Below are positions 9,301-22,006 of a DNA stretch of 64,000 nt, one piece after another. The DNA is from Eutreptiella sp. 'Long Island Sound 2002' (Eukaryota; Euglenozoa; Euglenophyceae; Eutreptiales; Eutreptiaceae). Below the pieces are notes generated by a model that was not told the DNA's origin, made no database searches, and was given only the letters and a program-made list of their open reading frames with translations. The translations under genes were made by a program, and so were the position numbers. The stretch's first letter is position 1. Every line of letters begins with the position of its first letter. Location: positions 20,250,500 through 20,314,499 of the forward strand of contig OZ038384.1 of assembly GCA_964036045.1 (NCBI GenBank). The letters run 5' to 3'.

Positions 9301-12300
9301 GACATTGATGCCATTGAGGTTCATAGTTTGCTCATCTTCTCCAACAAAGGCAAACAATGTGGCCTACCAGGAGCCGGCATCAAACCCTCCACCCGCATAA
9401 TCTACGTGTTCCACACATCTAATGTTGAGAGCACCGGGGATCTTCATGCTTTCAAATCCCCCGCGAATTCACTTTTTTTTGATACAAATTTGCTGATCTT
9501 CCAAGGTGCCGCGAGCAGGGTTGTGCAATTTTGAAAAGGCAAAGGGCTGTTGAATCCCGAACTCTCCGCCACCACCCCGAACGCCCGTTGGCCGAAGCCA
9601 GAATGTGACTCCGCAACGTCGGAGCCACTTGTAGTAGAAATTGCCGCCCCTTCAGATGAACTTTTGCTTAATGTGCAAATTGTTGTCTCTCTCTTGGGTG
9701 ATTCGACCAATTGGGAAACGGTGGACTCCATCTCGGCCTCAGAAACTTTGCATTGTGTCAGTCTCTTCCATGAAGGCTCCTGTGCTATCGCCCAGAACGC
9801 CTTCTTCGCTGGTGTTCGAGCCAAACCATTGGCGCCCAACCCCTCCCTTCGCGACTCTTTACCCAAAGCGGAACACGTGGGGGCGGGAGGAGGGGAACCC
9901 GAGGTTGTCAAAGCCATCCAGGCTTGAGGTGCATACGACTCCACAAACTCCAGTCACTGAAGTGATGGACGGTCACAAGGGTTTGTCAGCCCCAACTATG
10001 TCGGCCAAGGAGGGTGTTGCTTTTCGTCACTCTGACCTTCCTTCCTTGCTTGATGCAGCTTTGTCATCCACACACCTCGCCATATGCGACCCATTTCAGG
10101 GGACACCACGATCCCCACGTCGCTTTTTGACGAGAGCATTTTTGAGGCGTGTGACTACGACGGTTTCTTATGCTCCATTGACAAAGCCCTGGGAACTGGG
10201 ACACGTCCACAGAAAGACACAAACGCGACTTCCGTTCCTCCCACAACCGCGTACCCGAAATTCTCGGACCCGCCAACCCCTCCTCGGATGCGTGCGCCCC
10301 TCTCTTGGAGTACGTCATGGGCATGGGCACCCAAAGGTGTCCGCAAGGGACCCCCTCCCCGCATTCAAGCGGGTCTCAGTAGACACCTATGCGCCATCGG
10401 TTCCAATCCGTCCCAACACATATGACAACGGCCTTGGAGAGTTTGTCGGCATGGTGTCTATGGGTGGAGGAAAAACTATTTTGTTCACATCCAATGGCCA
10501 CCGCTCTCCTACCCCCTCCTTTTCCATGCCCGCATGCTCCGCGCGTCTGCTTATGGGCAATACCCGCTACCAGTTGCCCCAATCTATAGACGAAGTCGGT
10601 TGGGACATTGTAAATGGTGAAGAAAATCTGGGGACCACCAGGCAATCCCTTGTGGGCCACCATGTGCCACCTCTTGCCACGTCCGCGGCGCCTGAAGGAA
10701 CGGCTTAGGCCTAGACTAATGCATCCGTGCCTCCGGACTACCTGAAAATGTACCAGCCTGTCAGCCCCCCGCAGGACATGCCCCCAGCGCCCCTTAGCAC
10801 AGGCGACCACTTCTTTTTGCACCCCTTTTAGCGAGTCATTTCTTCCTACCAACAACGACCTGCGGCCGGAGAGCCGCGAACGACCATTGGCACACCAAGG
10901 CGACATGAGCCCGCAAAGCCGCGGGCGACCACCAGTACACCAAGGCAACTTGCGCCTGCAAGGCCGCAGGCGACTGATTGCCTCAATTCCCGTGGGATTT
11001 CTTCATGAGCGTCGCACACGGCCAACAGATCAACAAGGTGACGTGGGCCAAAGCCGCTAACAACCGACCCCCTCCCCTCTGACACCAGACACGTGCGCAA
11101 TTTCTCAACGCCTGCAGGCTGCGTGCCAACCACAACTCATCGACAGGACCAAATGCAGGTACCTCTTGCTCCTCCTCCCCCCTTTCTAGTCCCCCACCCT
11201 GAGGATTACCCGCCGATATACCAAAGCAAAAAAGCGCCCCTGGCCCCTCCCTTTGAAGACTCAATTCCTCTCGCACAATCTTGCCAAAAGACCAGCCACA
11301 GGACAGTTGCCATGCCGCCTAGGCAAGCAATACGATGTCATCCTTTTCCAGGAGATTCTGCAGAAACCGATGGTAACCCGTCTCTAATGCGTCGCCAAAA
11401 AATGAACGCGGAGCCAGCTTATCTTTTTCCCCTCGTCTCCGCCCATTCGTTGTACTCCTCCCCTCTGCGGCCCAGACAAAGATGGGTTAATTGCTGTCGC
11501 CCTTCCTCAGCTACCCCCCCCCCCCCATCCTGATTGCTAGTGTTTACGCACCTGAAAAGTCCCTTCCCTCGCAGACAGACCACTGTGGAAAAATCATCCA
11601 GGACAAAATTCAACCTCTGCTCGCGTGTTACCCGCACCACGTGCAGGCAGGCAATTTGAACACATGATCACTCCCTCAATTGACGTGCATAACATAAACA
11701 GCGTACGCGCCTTGGACTGGCTTGCAGGAAAAGTCGCGGCCAGTCTCCCCAACCACATTGATTCCTTCCGGCGCTTCCATGCGGATCAGCGAGCATACCC
11801 GATATACCCCAAGCGCACCATTCTAGCGAATTTTGGATGGAGACTGTATTATATTCTCCCCCAACAGCAACCTTCATCACCCGGCAGTCGGCCTCCATCG
11901 AATCCAGCGATTCTTCCACCAACCAGCACCCTGTTACGCTCACAGAAACAGCCCTCCCCCTACCCTTTCACGGCCATCCCTCAACTAAACGGAAAGTCTT
12001 TGAAAAGCTTAAGGTCTCAGAGCAAGAAAAATACGTTGCGGCGCCTCAGCTGCTGTCTGATTGGTGCCGAAACGTCCTGCCGTGCCTCTCCAAGGCACCC
12101 CTTGCCACGGTCAAGCACCTCAAAGACCAAGTCATCGCTGAGCTCACAGGTTTCTACCACGGGGCCACTGGAATCCAAGGATCTGCCAAAACACGAGACG
12201 CCAAGAAGCTCGGCTAGGCCCTTGAGTCCCTCCCCCCGTCCAAGGCCACCCCTCCCTAAACGCCCGCATGAACAATGTGAACGAGCTTGTCCGGGACTGC

Positions 12301-13396
12301 CAGGAGAAATCTGACGAAGCGCGGCATACTAAGGTGCACCGCTTTCTAGTCAGGTGCACCTGAATCAAGAAGACGCTGGGGGAAGCCGTTCGCCCAGTAG
12401 AGGCACCCACATTAGCGAAGAAAGACCGCATTGCCGACCACTTGCGCACCACGGACTTCCAGCAGATTTCAGGCATTTTCAATGACACCCTCCTCCAGTT
12501 TTGCGGTCCTGTGAACGTCCGACCAGACGACAACTTGCCGACCAAACTCCTCTCTCACTCTCCCCAATGCCCCTCTGAAATTGGAAGCACCCCCCTCTCC
12601 GACATCCCCTCGGCAGATTTGCACCACTACCTAAAGTGGGCCAGGCTACCTAAAACGGGCGGCTGCAACAGCTCCAACGCCCACGTCTTCGCCTGCACGC
12701 ACGACTCCATCCAGCCATTCCTCAGTGCAGTTTGTGACCGCAGCCTCTAATCCCCCCCCTCCCCGCACGGGCTCACAGCCAGCATTGTTATCCCCTTTAA
12801 AATGGAGCGACCCTGAGCTTCCCACCAACTATCGCCCCATTGCACTGTTAAACACGGCTTAGAAAATGATATGAACACATGCCGCCAAACACTTATCCGT
12901 GTGGCCAGCAGCCTCTGCCCCATTCACATCTCCCATTTTGGAGGTCTCCGCAGCCGCAGAACCTCTGATCACATATTTCACCCAATTTCGAAGTCCCAAG
13001 ATGTCCCTTCCTCTTATAGTCTATACATTGAGCGCAGCCCAACCCACGATGTGGCGGGTCTTGCAGCACATGCGATTTCCCCGAACACTCATTGAACTCC
13101 TTCAGAATATGTATGCCCACCCTAAGAACCCTCCCCTGATTGACGGGCACACATACACCTTCCGCCTTCAAACTCAGGGAGCCCTTCAGGGATGCCCCCT
13201 CTCTGCCCAGTCCTCTTCATCCTCTACTGAGACATCCTCTTACACGCCCTCCCACATTCTGCCCCCCCCCCCGGTCAGGCGGTTCATTCATCGCATGCTT
13301 TCATTGATGACCTCCTCTTCGGGCCCATCACATACAGTCTGTAATCAACTTTTTCGACACGGTAGGCCGCAGCTGGGGCTTAGACCTCAACCTGTA
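9300..13396 (+). pseudogene. LINE (APE-type non-LTR retrotransposon), 5' and central part, decayed
   Basis: Broken frames in LINE order on the plus strand. Up to about 10,700 are possible ORF1 remnants with no recognised domain. At about 11,530-11,970, in shifting frames, lies an apurinic-endonuclease tail: SVYAPEKSLPSQTDHCGK, then HVQAGNLNT in place of the usual G-D-F-N-T, then SFRRFHADQRAY and finally STNQHPVTL in place of S-D-H-x-P-V. At about 12,780-12,880 there is a reverse-transcriptase motif (IVIPFKMER, then PTNYRPIALLNTA), then MWRVLQHMRFPRTLIELLQ and QGALQGCPLS, with a shifted remnant of the F-x-D-D-L-L block near 13,300. Stops and frameshifts are frequent. The frame breaks off at 13,396 and resumes at 16,219. 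Confidence 0.7.
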
Positions 13397-13397
13397 A

Positions 13398-13577
13398 ATG
13401 ATAGCTCAGGTGATTACTCTGTTTCACATTCAATTTTAGGAATCTAGTAGTCAATACTGCAGTTATGTGTATTTTCTTGTATTGTTGTGCATAACATAGC
13501 CCGATGTAAGGCGCAGGTGTGTTGCTGCGCAGATGCAGCCTTTTTGGGCACTGCAGAGCACGTGCCTGCACTCAATT
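13398..13577 (+). repeat. Left copy of the ~180-bp direct repeat
   Basis: Aligns by eye to 15,980-16,160 with many substitutions and contains the half-palindrome TTGGGCACTGCAG at 13,544. Confidence 0.6.
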
Positions 13578-13689
13578 TTGCATCGAGTTAGCTACTGAAA
13601 GCGGTTCTTTTTATTATAAAAATATCTGATGTTGTAGGATTCAGCATGTGGTTAGGTATATAAGGCATTGCTGAACGTCTATTGTTACC

Positions 13690-13895
13690 TCTTGTGCAAT
13701 GGGATCGCTTGATCTCAGTATGGACACACTCTGACAGTTTATCTGCGGCTCCAGCTCGAGCAACAGCAAATTTGGTTAAAAAATTGAGAAAACACAAAAT
13801 CAAGAGCACTATTGTGTACACTCTGATATCGCGGTTCTGGAAATGTATGATTTTGAATTTCGGGAAAAAACAGCTGCTAAAAGCAGAGGTGCGGA
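13690..13895 (-). repeat. Partial MITE copy related to the one at 53,156
   Basis: The reverse complement of this stretch matches the left two-thirds of 53,164-53,330. Shared words include CAGCTGTTTTTTCCCGAAATTC, GCGATATCA and TTTTGTGTTTTCTCAA. The other inverted end is missing, so it is truncated or diverged. Confidence 0.55.
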
Positions 13896-15979
13896 CGGGT
13901 CTGTAAATACAGTGAAACAGTTTAAGATTTAAATCAGTCTACGGTTTGTATTGTGTTTGTTCTACACCGTGTGTGCTTGACTTTTCAATGACGGGATTTT
14001 GAAAAGGAAAGCAGCCGAGTTCAAAATTGGAGGATTTGGAAAAGGAGATCAAACGCTCCAACAAGATTGTTACAACCGCCAAATCTAAGGTTACTGCAGA
14101 TTACACCTGATGGCTATAAAGGAAGCGTCAAGAACAGGCCATTCACCGCTTTCAAGACCATCACAGCCACTGCCGTCTCTTTTGTTCCAAGAGTTTGAAA
14201 AGAGAAACTTCGGTTCAGAAATGAACTCATGTACACTGCCGACTTCTTTCGCGCACAACTCTCTGCAAATTGAAGACACAGATTTCAAAACTTCTTCTGT
14301 CAAATCTTTTCTAACCAGCCCTTTTGCGAACTGAAGGAACTCAAGGATGACGATGCCCAGTCCACTGAGGAAGTGCGCAGGTCCCCAATTGGGATACGAC
14401 GAATGCTGAATAACCTCGGAAAAAGAGTATGTGCCTTCCAGCAAGAACTCAGCTGTCATCAGTCAGAAGCAGGCGACATGGAAGAATCGGGGCATACAAG
14501 ACAGCGCAGATTTGACAGGACAGGTCTTCCCCTTTGTTTTGTAGCTCCCAAAAAAGCAAAGTGCAGACCAAGGCAAAACGAAGTGAAGCCGGAAAATGCA
14601 ACCAGAATCGAAGTCTCGGAGAAACAAGGTTTGCGAGGCCAAAGAGAAGCGTTGCAACGCTGGAGTTCCAAGAACGGATTGATGCGAAGTCAGCAAGAAC
14701 GAGACCAAGCAAATGAATGTAAACTACAAGGAACTGGGAATCATACAAGCAGGTACTTGAAAACAGAAAGAGCAGGACCTGCTGTGCGGCGGCGCCATGC
14801 AGCCCTCAAGCTGGTGGAGCTTCTGGAGACAGTGGCTGGACCCAACAAGTGGACTTGGCTGTATCAGGGCAAGACATCCAGTTCACAAGTGGCAGCGTGC
14901 CCACCAGGCAAGACGTGGGGCCGGTCCGTCTAACCACGAAGAGGCAGGGACAAGAACAATCCTTTCCTGTAAAGAGTTAGCCCTGACAGCGCTCTGTGCT
15001 TTTTTGCACCCTTGAACGCTTCTAGAAGCGAGGTATTTCAGCAAATGGTGCGCCCCTGTTGAGCCCTTTGTGGCTATTTGTGTATCTGGAGCGCTGACAG
15101 GGCTCAACCTTGACAGCTTTTGGCGCTGCAAGCACCTTGTTATACTTTGTGCTAACAACTGTGCTTTGAAAAGTGTAGCTCCTGTTTGCCTGTATATATG
15201 CCCAATTCTGATTGAGAACGGTTGGTATGTACATTTTCAGTCCGTCGACTGGGTCTTTTTTGACCTCTTTTTTGGCGCCAAGCGCGTTGTTCGCTGGCAT
15301 TGACATGTGCAGTGCTTCCGTTTACTCTGTGCAAAGAATTGTGTGCACCTGCCAGTAGGGGTTGGATAAGCCCTGCCTTGCACCTTTGAGTGAACTTTGC
15401 TTACCCTGTTTGCTCATATGTTTTCTTGCTTTTCCACTCCCTGCTGTGGAGCAGAATGCCCCTCGCGTGTTCTCCTTGGTATGCCTGCTTTTCTTTGTAG
15501 AAAGCAGAGGTTTCATTTTAGTTTTTCATACTAACTTCCTTCTAAGTGCAATGAGCACTTCAGGTTCAGTGCCATTAGCACTTAACAGTTCTACACCCAC
15601 TGAGATTTGCAAGTGGTTATAGCTCCAGGTGCCACCCCACGCCACCCTAGGGGCTGTTTTTTCGAGCTTAAGGCTACTAAAGGTAATTGCCGGACAATGC
15701 TGGAATGGTAATTTGGGTTGGACTTAATGTGAATACAGGATATGCTATTGTAGGTTAAAGCCTGCACCTTTTGATTATTATCTCTGGTCAGCACCTCAGT
15801 AGGGGAGTGCTGAGCCTGGGGGGGGACTGTAAACGTGCAAGGACATCTGTTAGGGTGCTTGCGTGTACACCCACCCAACACTTTGGAGTTTTACCCACCC
15901 CTGTGAAAGCCTTTTCACCCTTTTGATTTAGGGTCCAAACCACACATAGGAGTGCATGTGGCGGCCTGCGGTGGGGAAC

Positions 15980-16160
15980 GTAAAAGGTAGCTCCGGTGAT
16001 TAGTCTGTTTTGCATTCAGGTTTAGAAATATAGTAGTCAATGCTGCATTTTTGTCTATTTTCTTGCATTGTTGTGCATGACATAGCCCCATATAAGCTGT
16101 GTGTGTGTTGCTGCGCAGATGCTTCCTTTTTGGGCACTGCAGAGCACGCACGCGCACTGA
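15980..16160 (+). repeat. Right copy of the ~180-bp direct repeat
   Basis: Partner of 13,398-13,577, with TTGGGCACTGCAG at 16,130. The following word (GGGACATCTTTTCGGATGCTTG) is echoed upstream at about 15,838. Confidence 0.6.
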
Positions 16161-16218
16161 AGTGTGAAATTGAATTGTGACACCATGCAGGGACATCTTT
16201 TCGGATGCTTGTGTTTTC

Positions 16219-17620
16219 CGAAACCTTGACCAAAAACCGAAGTACACACAATGGGATCTGCTGTCCCACACAGCTCCCCCACCCCCATTGCAGCTTGCCT
16301 GTCCACCCTACAACGCCACATACAGCACCCCCACACGGTATACAAGTACCGGGGGGTGTACTTCCACTGGAGTCACCAGGCAGTCAACAGAATGGACCTC
16401 GTAGTCCATGAAATCCGGGGTTTTGTTTCGGCCCTCCTCCCCCTGTCAATGTCCTTCTCCAAACACATCCAGTTTGTAAACTAACAACTCCTCCCGGTTC
16501 TCACTTAAAGATCCATGGCACACCCGCTCACTATTACACAACTCTCGACCAAACACAATCTCATATGGAAACACATGCGCAAACCTGGTGACGATGCTCG
16601 TCCCCCCCCCGAAATCACCCCAAATATAAAGTTCGCGCCCCGCTCCATGTGTGGATTGCCCAGTCGCCATGTTTTCTACTCGATTCTACAACGCACCGCT
16701 AACTCAGCAATTCCCTACCTCAACGTGGACGGCCCGCCACATGTCAGGGAATCGGTGCGTGCCTTTCTTTGGGCAGCTCCCGCTCCAATCTCGAAGACAC
16801 AGTTGTCGAGGCTGCACAGGGCCTTGCCTTGCGCTTCAACACCCTTGCCCCCTGGAACGCCGCCGTCCCCCAGCATTTGCTCCATGGCAAACCCGTCTGG
16901 GTCCGGTTTGATGGCGCCCCCAGTGACGGTGATCCAGTTTACGAAGTGGTAGGCAAGGAAATATCGGCCACCTCAGCGACAACCGCTTTCGAGTCGGCCC
17001 AAGCAACTGAAGAATACACTCCTGAGTGTTCATCCCAGTACATGCTCCGACCCCCGGTATTTGCCTCAGACCCGAAATTTTACAAAAAAACCCTCCCTGG
17101 CAGCCCCAGGGCTCCTGAGTACCCCCCCCTTTTTTCAACCTACCCCTGACAAGCCCCTGCCCACACACAACGGCATGGTCCTCTCCTCCTCCCCTAACTG
17201 GCTATGTATACCAACACGCGCTCAACCAGGGCAATCTCCTGGCCTGGGGTTGCGGTAACGCCATCACAGTTCGCTAACGAGCCACCGGGACCACTGTGTG
17301 GGTCTACCCTTGACGAGTCTGCCGGCTGAGGTTGATATGTGTCAGCAGCCACCATCTACCTCCCGACCGGCGAAACACTTGCTCTTTTCTTACTCTGACC
17401 CTTCCAGTCTTTCGGCGGCGCCGCGTTCTGCGCTGCAATCAGGTTCTTCTGCTGGGCGCATGACTCCCGCCCCCACTCAGAAATTTTTGTCCTCCGTGAC
17501 GGCAGATATGTAGTCGACTGTATTAACTCCTCGAGCTCCCCACCACCCTCTCCATCTTCCACTAGGGATGGCATACGGTCCTGGGCACTTAAGTCCACCC
17601 TCCGCAGTTTGCCCAACTGA
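16219..17620 (+). pseudogene. LINE 3' part (unit A)
   Basis: Continues the RT of the LINE at 9,300-13,396. It reads KTEVHTMGSAVPHS, then VYKYRGVYFHW (the K-Y-L-G-V block typical of the end of LINE RT), then a thumb/C-terminal region with MCGLPSRHVFYSILQRTA and SVRAFLW. Further distal frames are broken and carry no nuclease motif I can name. Position 17,081-17,240 is the 160 bp missing from unit B. The 3' end is not sharply visible; I see no poly-A tail. Confidence 0.6.
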
Positions 17621-18634
17621 GAATTCGTGCACTTGCACCCTGAAATACTTTCCCAAAATCCAATGTTTGTTCTCCTGCAGCTTTTAAATCAGAATATCCA
17701 GAAAGTCAACAACTCAACCACGAGCAATCCCAGGTGCAGCAAGAGGAATATGAATCATGTTAACATAAGACTGATGGCACTGCAGTAACAAAAACAGTGC
17801 TTAATCCCTCTATTTACATGCACCGTCCTTATGCACAATTCAACCTGGTCTGAGTCCGTGTGCAGTTGTTTACCTGTGTGTTGCTTTGCCTGCGACTCAG
17901 TGTATTGCTCTGCTGGAGTTCGGCTGCTCTGCACAAAATAGGAGAAGTGCAGTTCTTCGAAATAGTGCACCTTGGAAGAAACCAAATATCACACATGTGC
18001 ACAGATGGATTCCCCATGAATACAATAGGTAGAAAAACGTCAAGAATCACTACAAATCAGTTTCTGGTATTTTCTTTCATTGAAATCTGGTGACTCAGCA
18101 ATCTGTAGGCACTGCCCATACCCGGGTCAGGGCTGGTCGCGCGCGCACTCAGGCTGGTGACGCGCTCACACACCCAATAACACCCTTTTAAGGCAAAAAT
18201 TGGTAAAATAGAATATTATAGTCAAAATGGCTCGAATGTCATGCTGAATTCAAATGTGTGGTTAAATACTGGTCAAATGAAATCATTTTGGTGGAGAAGC
18301 AAAACTACTGTCCGCTGTGGATCACTTTTCAGACTTCATGTAGCCTCAATATACAACAACAACTCAATAGTTGTTCCACCGACGAATATTACTAACAACA
18401 AAGAAGAGGGGCCACTCCAACAACCCTTTGGTGCTTCATATACTCCTTAGGGGTGTCTTCAAGCAAGACATCAGGCCCCTATATTTAGCCGGTCGCAAGT
18501 GCTGCAACTCCGTCCCAACTAATTGAAACATGCCTGCAATGGCAAATCTAAATGGTAGTGCAAACACAACAAATGAAAGACCAAAGCCACATTGCTGAAT
18601 TACAACACCCCCCTTAGAGTGGACACACTTATTG
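17621..18634. other. Anonymous segment between LINE end and integrase remnant (unit A)
   Basis: About 1 kb of AT-richer DNA with no credible gene. It may include the 3' untranslated region or LTR of the antisense Gypsy fragment, but no LTR partner was identified. Confidence 0.4.
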
Positions 18635-20740
18635 TTAGTAAGCTCTCCTCGTCAGCGTCGCTGGGTTGGCTCCACTCTCTCGATGTCCAGGTCCCATGCA
18701 CTTCAATTGGGCCTCAATCTTATTAAAAATTGGGATTCTTGTCAACAATCGGCTGCATAATTCAGGATCCTTGAACTCTCCTCTCGTCTTGGCTGGGTCC
18801 TCGTCGCCGCAGGAGACTTCCTTCTTAGTCTTTTCCTTCATACAGCTCGTTTCCAGCACAGATTGCCTCCCAATGCACTTGTCCCAGTACTCAATCCTGC
18901 AGAATTGGCACCATGCGGAAGGAAATTAGGATGAGATTGGAGCTGAATAACAGCTGAATGCTCGTCGACGCTCGCGCCACTTTGCCTGGACATGTACCCC
19001 TGGCACTTTTGAACGTTTCGCTCGTTGATATCTCTCTTGGTCTGGTCCAGCAGAGGGCTACCTTTGAACCAAGGCACCACACTTCTTCTTACTTGAACTT
19101 GGCAACGAAGTGTAGACCTGTTTGTCCCCCCAGTACTGCTTCTCATCCTTGATGTCAATACAACAGGATAACCTTCACGATATACCAAGTCTTAGAGTCC
19201 TTGTCGAGAACTCTTTCTTGTTGCTTGTGGTCACATTGCTCTCAGAAGTGAACTCCTCTTCTTAACTGCCAAACGGGAAACGAAGACGGTTTTCGCGTGA
19301 GGAAATAATTCCTCTTTCAACTCATTCGGTGCTCCAGCCAAACAGAACTGGATAAGAAGCTTGTTCAGTTTTCCGTCTGCATGAACAAATGCCTTCACGG
19401 GCTGCGAAGTGGTGTCAGAGACAGGGTACCCTGCCCACTGTGTCAGGAACCTCCAGCATTGACGATTCTCAGCCTTGAGAAGCTGCTGGACGATGTCATT
19501 GCCATGTGATTTCATCTCACGCGTGTTGTAAAGCGGTACGTCAGCTTCGTTCTGCACAAAGTTGCCCCATCTGTTCCTTCGCTCGTGTCCATTTCAATGT
19601 CCTCCGCAGCAGCATGTAGATTATCAACCAAATCAAATCCATAGCGTTTGAGATACTCATGCGCTACAGTTACTTCGCCACCAAGTGTACAACTGCAACG
19701 CGCCACAATGCCGCCGCCTGTTGTCGGAACGACCCATTAGGGTCCATACCAGAGTGTGTCCTTCGCGCCTTCTTTACAAACTGGCCTGCTTGGGAATCTG
19801 TTGCGATGAATCAGAACGTAGTCACCAAGAGAGTATTGTGCACGCTTGCGTTTCCAGTTCACTTGCTTGACGCCTGCCTCTCTCCCACGCTACAAATGCT
19901 CCTGAATCTTCTGCACTGCCTTGTTCTGATGAGAGATCCAGTCCTGTGCTGTGGTGTCTCCTTCGTGCGGTAGCAGCATCTGCAAATGGAAAGTAGGCCT
20001 TGAGAGAAACAGCTCACTACGTCAGATACCCAACTTTCCGCGTACGTTGTTGTTCATAAGAACCATGGCGCAGTCATTTAGTTGAACACATTGCGATGTC
20101 TTGATTGATGTGCTCAGGATCCTCAGTGTCTCCTGGTACTCATCGCTCATACCCTGGCAGAGTCTGTTGCTTTGAGGTCGGTACGGTTGGCCAAAGGTTA
20201 CTTCAATACCCATCACTCTGAACGCGTTCAGGTACCGGCCTAGTTCCCGCGTGATCCTGATGCCTTGCTCGGAGTGTATCTTCACCATCGGTTGAAAAAT
20301 ATGTATCCAGCGCCTCAGTATGGCCCCTAACACGCCCTCTGCGTCAATAGTTTCCCGGCAGCGTACAACGTGACAAAAAACACTCAGCGCGTCCACAATC
20401 CTCAAGGCATAGTCTGAGGTCTCGCAGCAGGGTCGGTCACTAACGTCCACACAGACCAACGTATTGACTTCTATGGGTCCTCGGTCGCCAGGGCGGTTCC
20501 TCTTGCTCGTCAAACACGCCCGGCATGTCTTCTACAAGTCGTCAATCATTTTATTCAAACTCTTCTCAGGAACTTGTTTGTCAAAGGTCTTCTTGAAGCT
20601 GTTCAACCATTGCCCCGGTGACGGGTGCCCCTTGACCTCATGTATCCGATGTAAAGCACCACGCACCGCACCATTCGGCAGACAGGTTTCTGACTTTCCT
20701 TGTATTTGCTTTAGAAAACCTTGCTGATTTTTTCACAAGT
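18635..20740 (-). pseudogene. Ty3/Gypsy integrase with GPY/F and chromodomain, degraded (unit A)
   Basis: Read on the minus strand from 20,740. An H2C2 zinc finger (LHRIHEVKGHPSPGQW, then CRACLTSK) contains one in-frame TAG. The core follows: VCVDVSDRP supplies the first Asp, the usual H-S-D-Q-G reads HSEQG, and the third-acid site reads LCQGMSDE where C-E-R is expected, so two of three catalytic acids are changed. A TGA follows KLGI, then TAQDWISHQNKAVQKIQEH, then a GPY-type block (SLGDYVLIHRNR, WYGPYWVV). The chromodomain at about 19,300-19,500 reads FLTQWAGYPVSDTTSQPVKA. No RT or RNase H is attached. Downstream to 18,635 are broken frames possibly belonging to the same element. Confidence 0.7.
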
Positions 20741-22004
20741 CAAAATAACGTCCACACAAGCATAAAGTAGAGCAAGTCCAGGCACCGGACGAATGCAATG
20801 AGGATAACTCCTTCCAGAATGAAACCGTGTGTAACCTAGATGGGCTACACACAGGCAATGCAGTCTTAATTACAAGGTTTCAGTCAGATATGAACAAAAC
20901 AAATGATTTTATAAAGAAGGCTGACATTACTCTGGCGATCAAGATAGTCCCAAGCACTTCTTGTGCACCTTTTGACGTGCATTGCACTTGGTTGGGAAGC
21001 TGCTGAAAGTAGGCTGGGCCGGACACAGGACATGGCTTGGCCAGCATGGCAAGCAACTGAGTTCAGAATCAGTTAAAGCGTAGAACCACAATAAGTGATA
21101 GAAACAATTGAGTATAGGGGTCCTGAGGTGGGAGATCTCTACTCTCAACCTACAAGGCGCAAGGCAGTGGAGTGGCCAGTTTACTTCCGTAGTACCTCCA
21201 TGAAGGAAGATACCTCCGCTCACTTGAGTGGTAGGGGTGACTCTCATGGGGGGGCGTTTGTATACTGTGCATCCCCTCAACCCCTAGGATGCTAGGCGGA
21301 CATGGGGTGGCTAGGGTTATAACCCTAGTTACTTTGAAAAATGTACTTAAAGCCTCAAAAGAGGGATAAGAATGATGAAGTGTTAGTCCGAACAACTTCC
21401 CAAGGATTAGGGGGGGTTCATTCTGGAACATAAACCGCAAGAAAGACATGGTAGTGACCTTTTCCTACTCCCCCCTGGAGTACTACTTCATCAAGTACTA
21501 CTACGGCCAAGGAAGGAGGCTCAGTTGTCCCCACTATTACCTCAAAGAAATTCCTTAAACCAGCCAATGACATTCTCGTCAGTTCGCAGAAAGTTACCAT
21601 ACTGTAGGTACCCTTGAAAACGTGTAGTGTACCGTGAAAGATGTACCTTCAGAGGGGCATTCCTCAAAAGTCGACAGCGTGCAGCGGAAACCTTTGGTCA
21701 AAATTTGGGCGTAGTGGGGTGTGAGCCCAGGACTCCCTCCCCAGAGTGTACATGTTTGTCCACTAGGGTACAGTCGAACGCTCTAATGCTGACAGCCATC
21801 GCTGTATAAACAGCGTCTTAGTAAACGTCCTGACCAAAGGTCAGGGCGGAGCAATACTCCTGATGGAGTACACCAAAATCCAGGAGCTGGAACAAATGGA
21901 AGATGTAACCAGCAGGGTGTGAATCCTGTGATTGAGCGAAGAAGTAGCGATTTAGGAAGTCAAATCGCTAAAAGTTGACGAAAACACGTTAGAAATAGTC
22001 ATTT
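20741..22004 (-). repeat. Repeat family R, truncated copy (unit A)
   Basis: On the minus strand this matches 55,300-57,000. Shared landmarks are the passage around 21,450-21,780 (ATTCCTCAAAAGTCGACAGCGTGCAGCGG), the palindrome AGGGTTATAACCCT at about 21,313, and the ACCTCCATGAAGGAAGATACC block. It is cut at 22,004 by the duplication junction. No coding function assigned. Confidence 0.7.
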
Positions 22005-22006
22005 TC

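Larger units (their letters stand above)
13397..16218. mobile_element. 2.8-kb insertion splitting the LINE, with related ends
   Basis: Dropping this stretch rejoins the LINE frame (left ...GLDLNL, right KTEVHTMGSAVPHS). The inserted DNA has related direct repeats near both ends: 13,398-13,577 and 15,980-16,160, sharing GGTGATTA, TAGTAGTCAAT, TTGTTGTGCAT and TTTTTGGGCACTGCAGAGCACG. A possible 5-bp duplication AACCT lies at both junctions. LTR-like ends are possible, but the repeats are diverged. The interior holds only weak frames, the longest at about 14,373-14,933, with no recognised domain and no RT. It could be a non-autonomous LTR element or several overlaid insertions. Confidence 0.45.
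16217..22004. repeat. Tandem duplication, unit A (~5.79 kb)
   Basis: Unit A matches unit B (22,005-27,632) base for base apart from scattered substitutions and one 160-bp length difference. The offset is 5,788 bp at the left end and 5,628 bp after position 17,240. Contents in order: LINE 3' part (+), an anonymous segment, the integrase-chromodomain pseudogene (-), and a truncated copy of repeat family R (-). The A/B junction shares TTTT with both outer edges. Confidence 0.9.
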
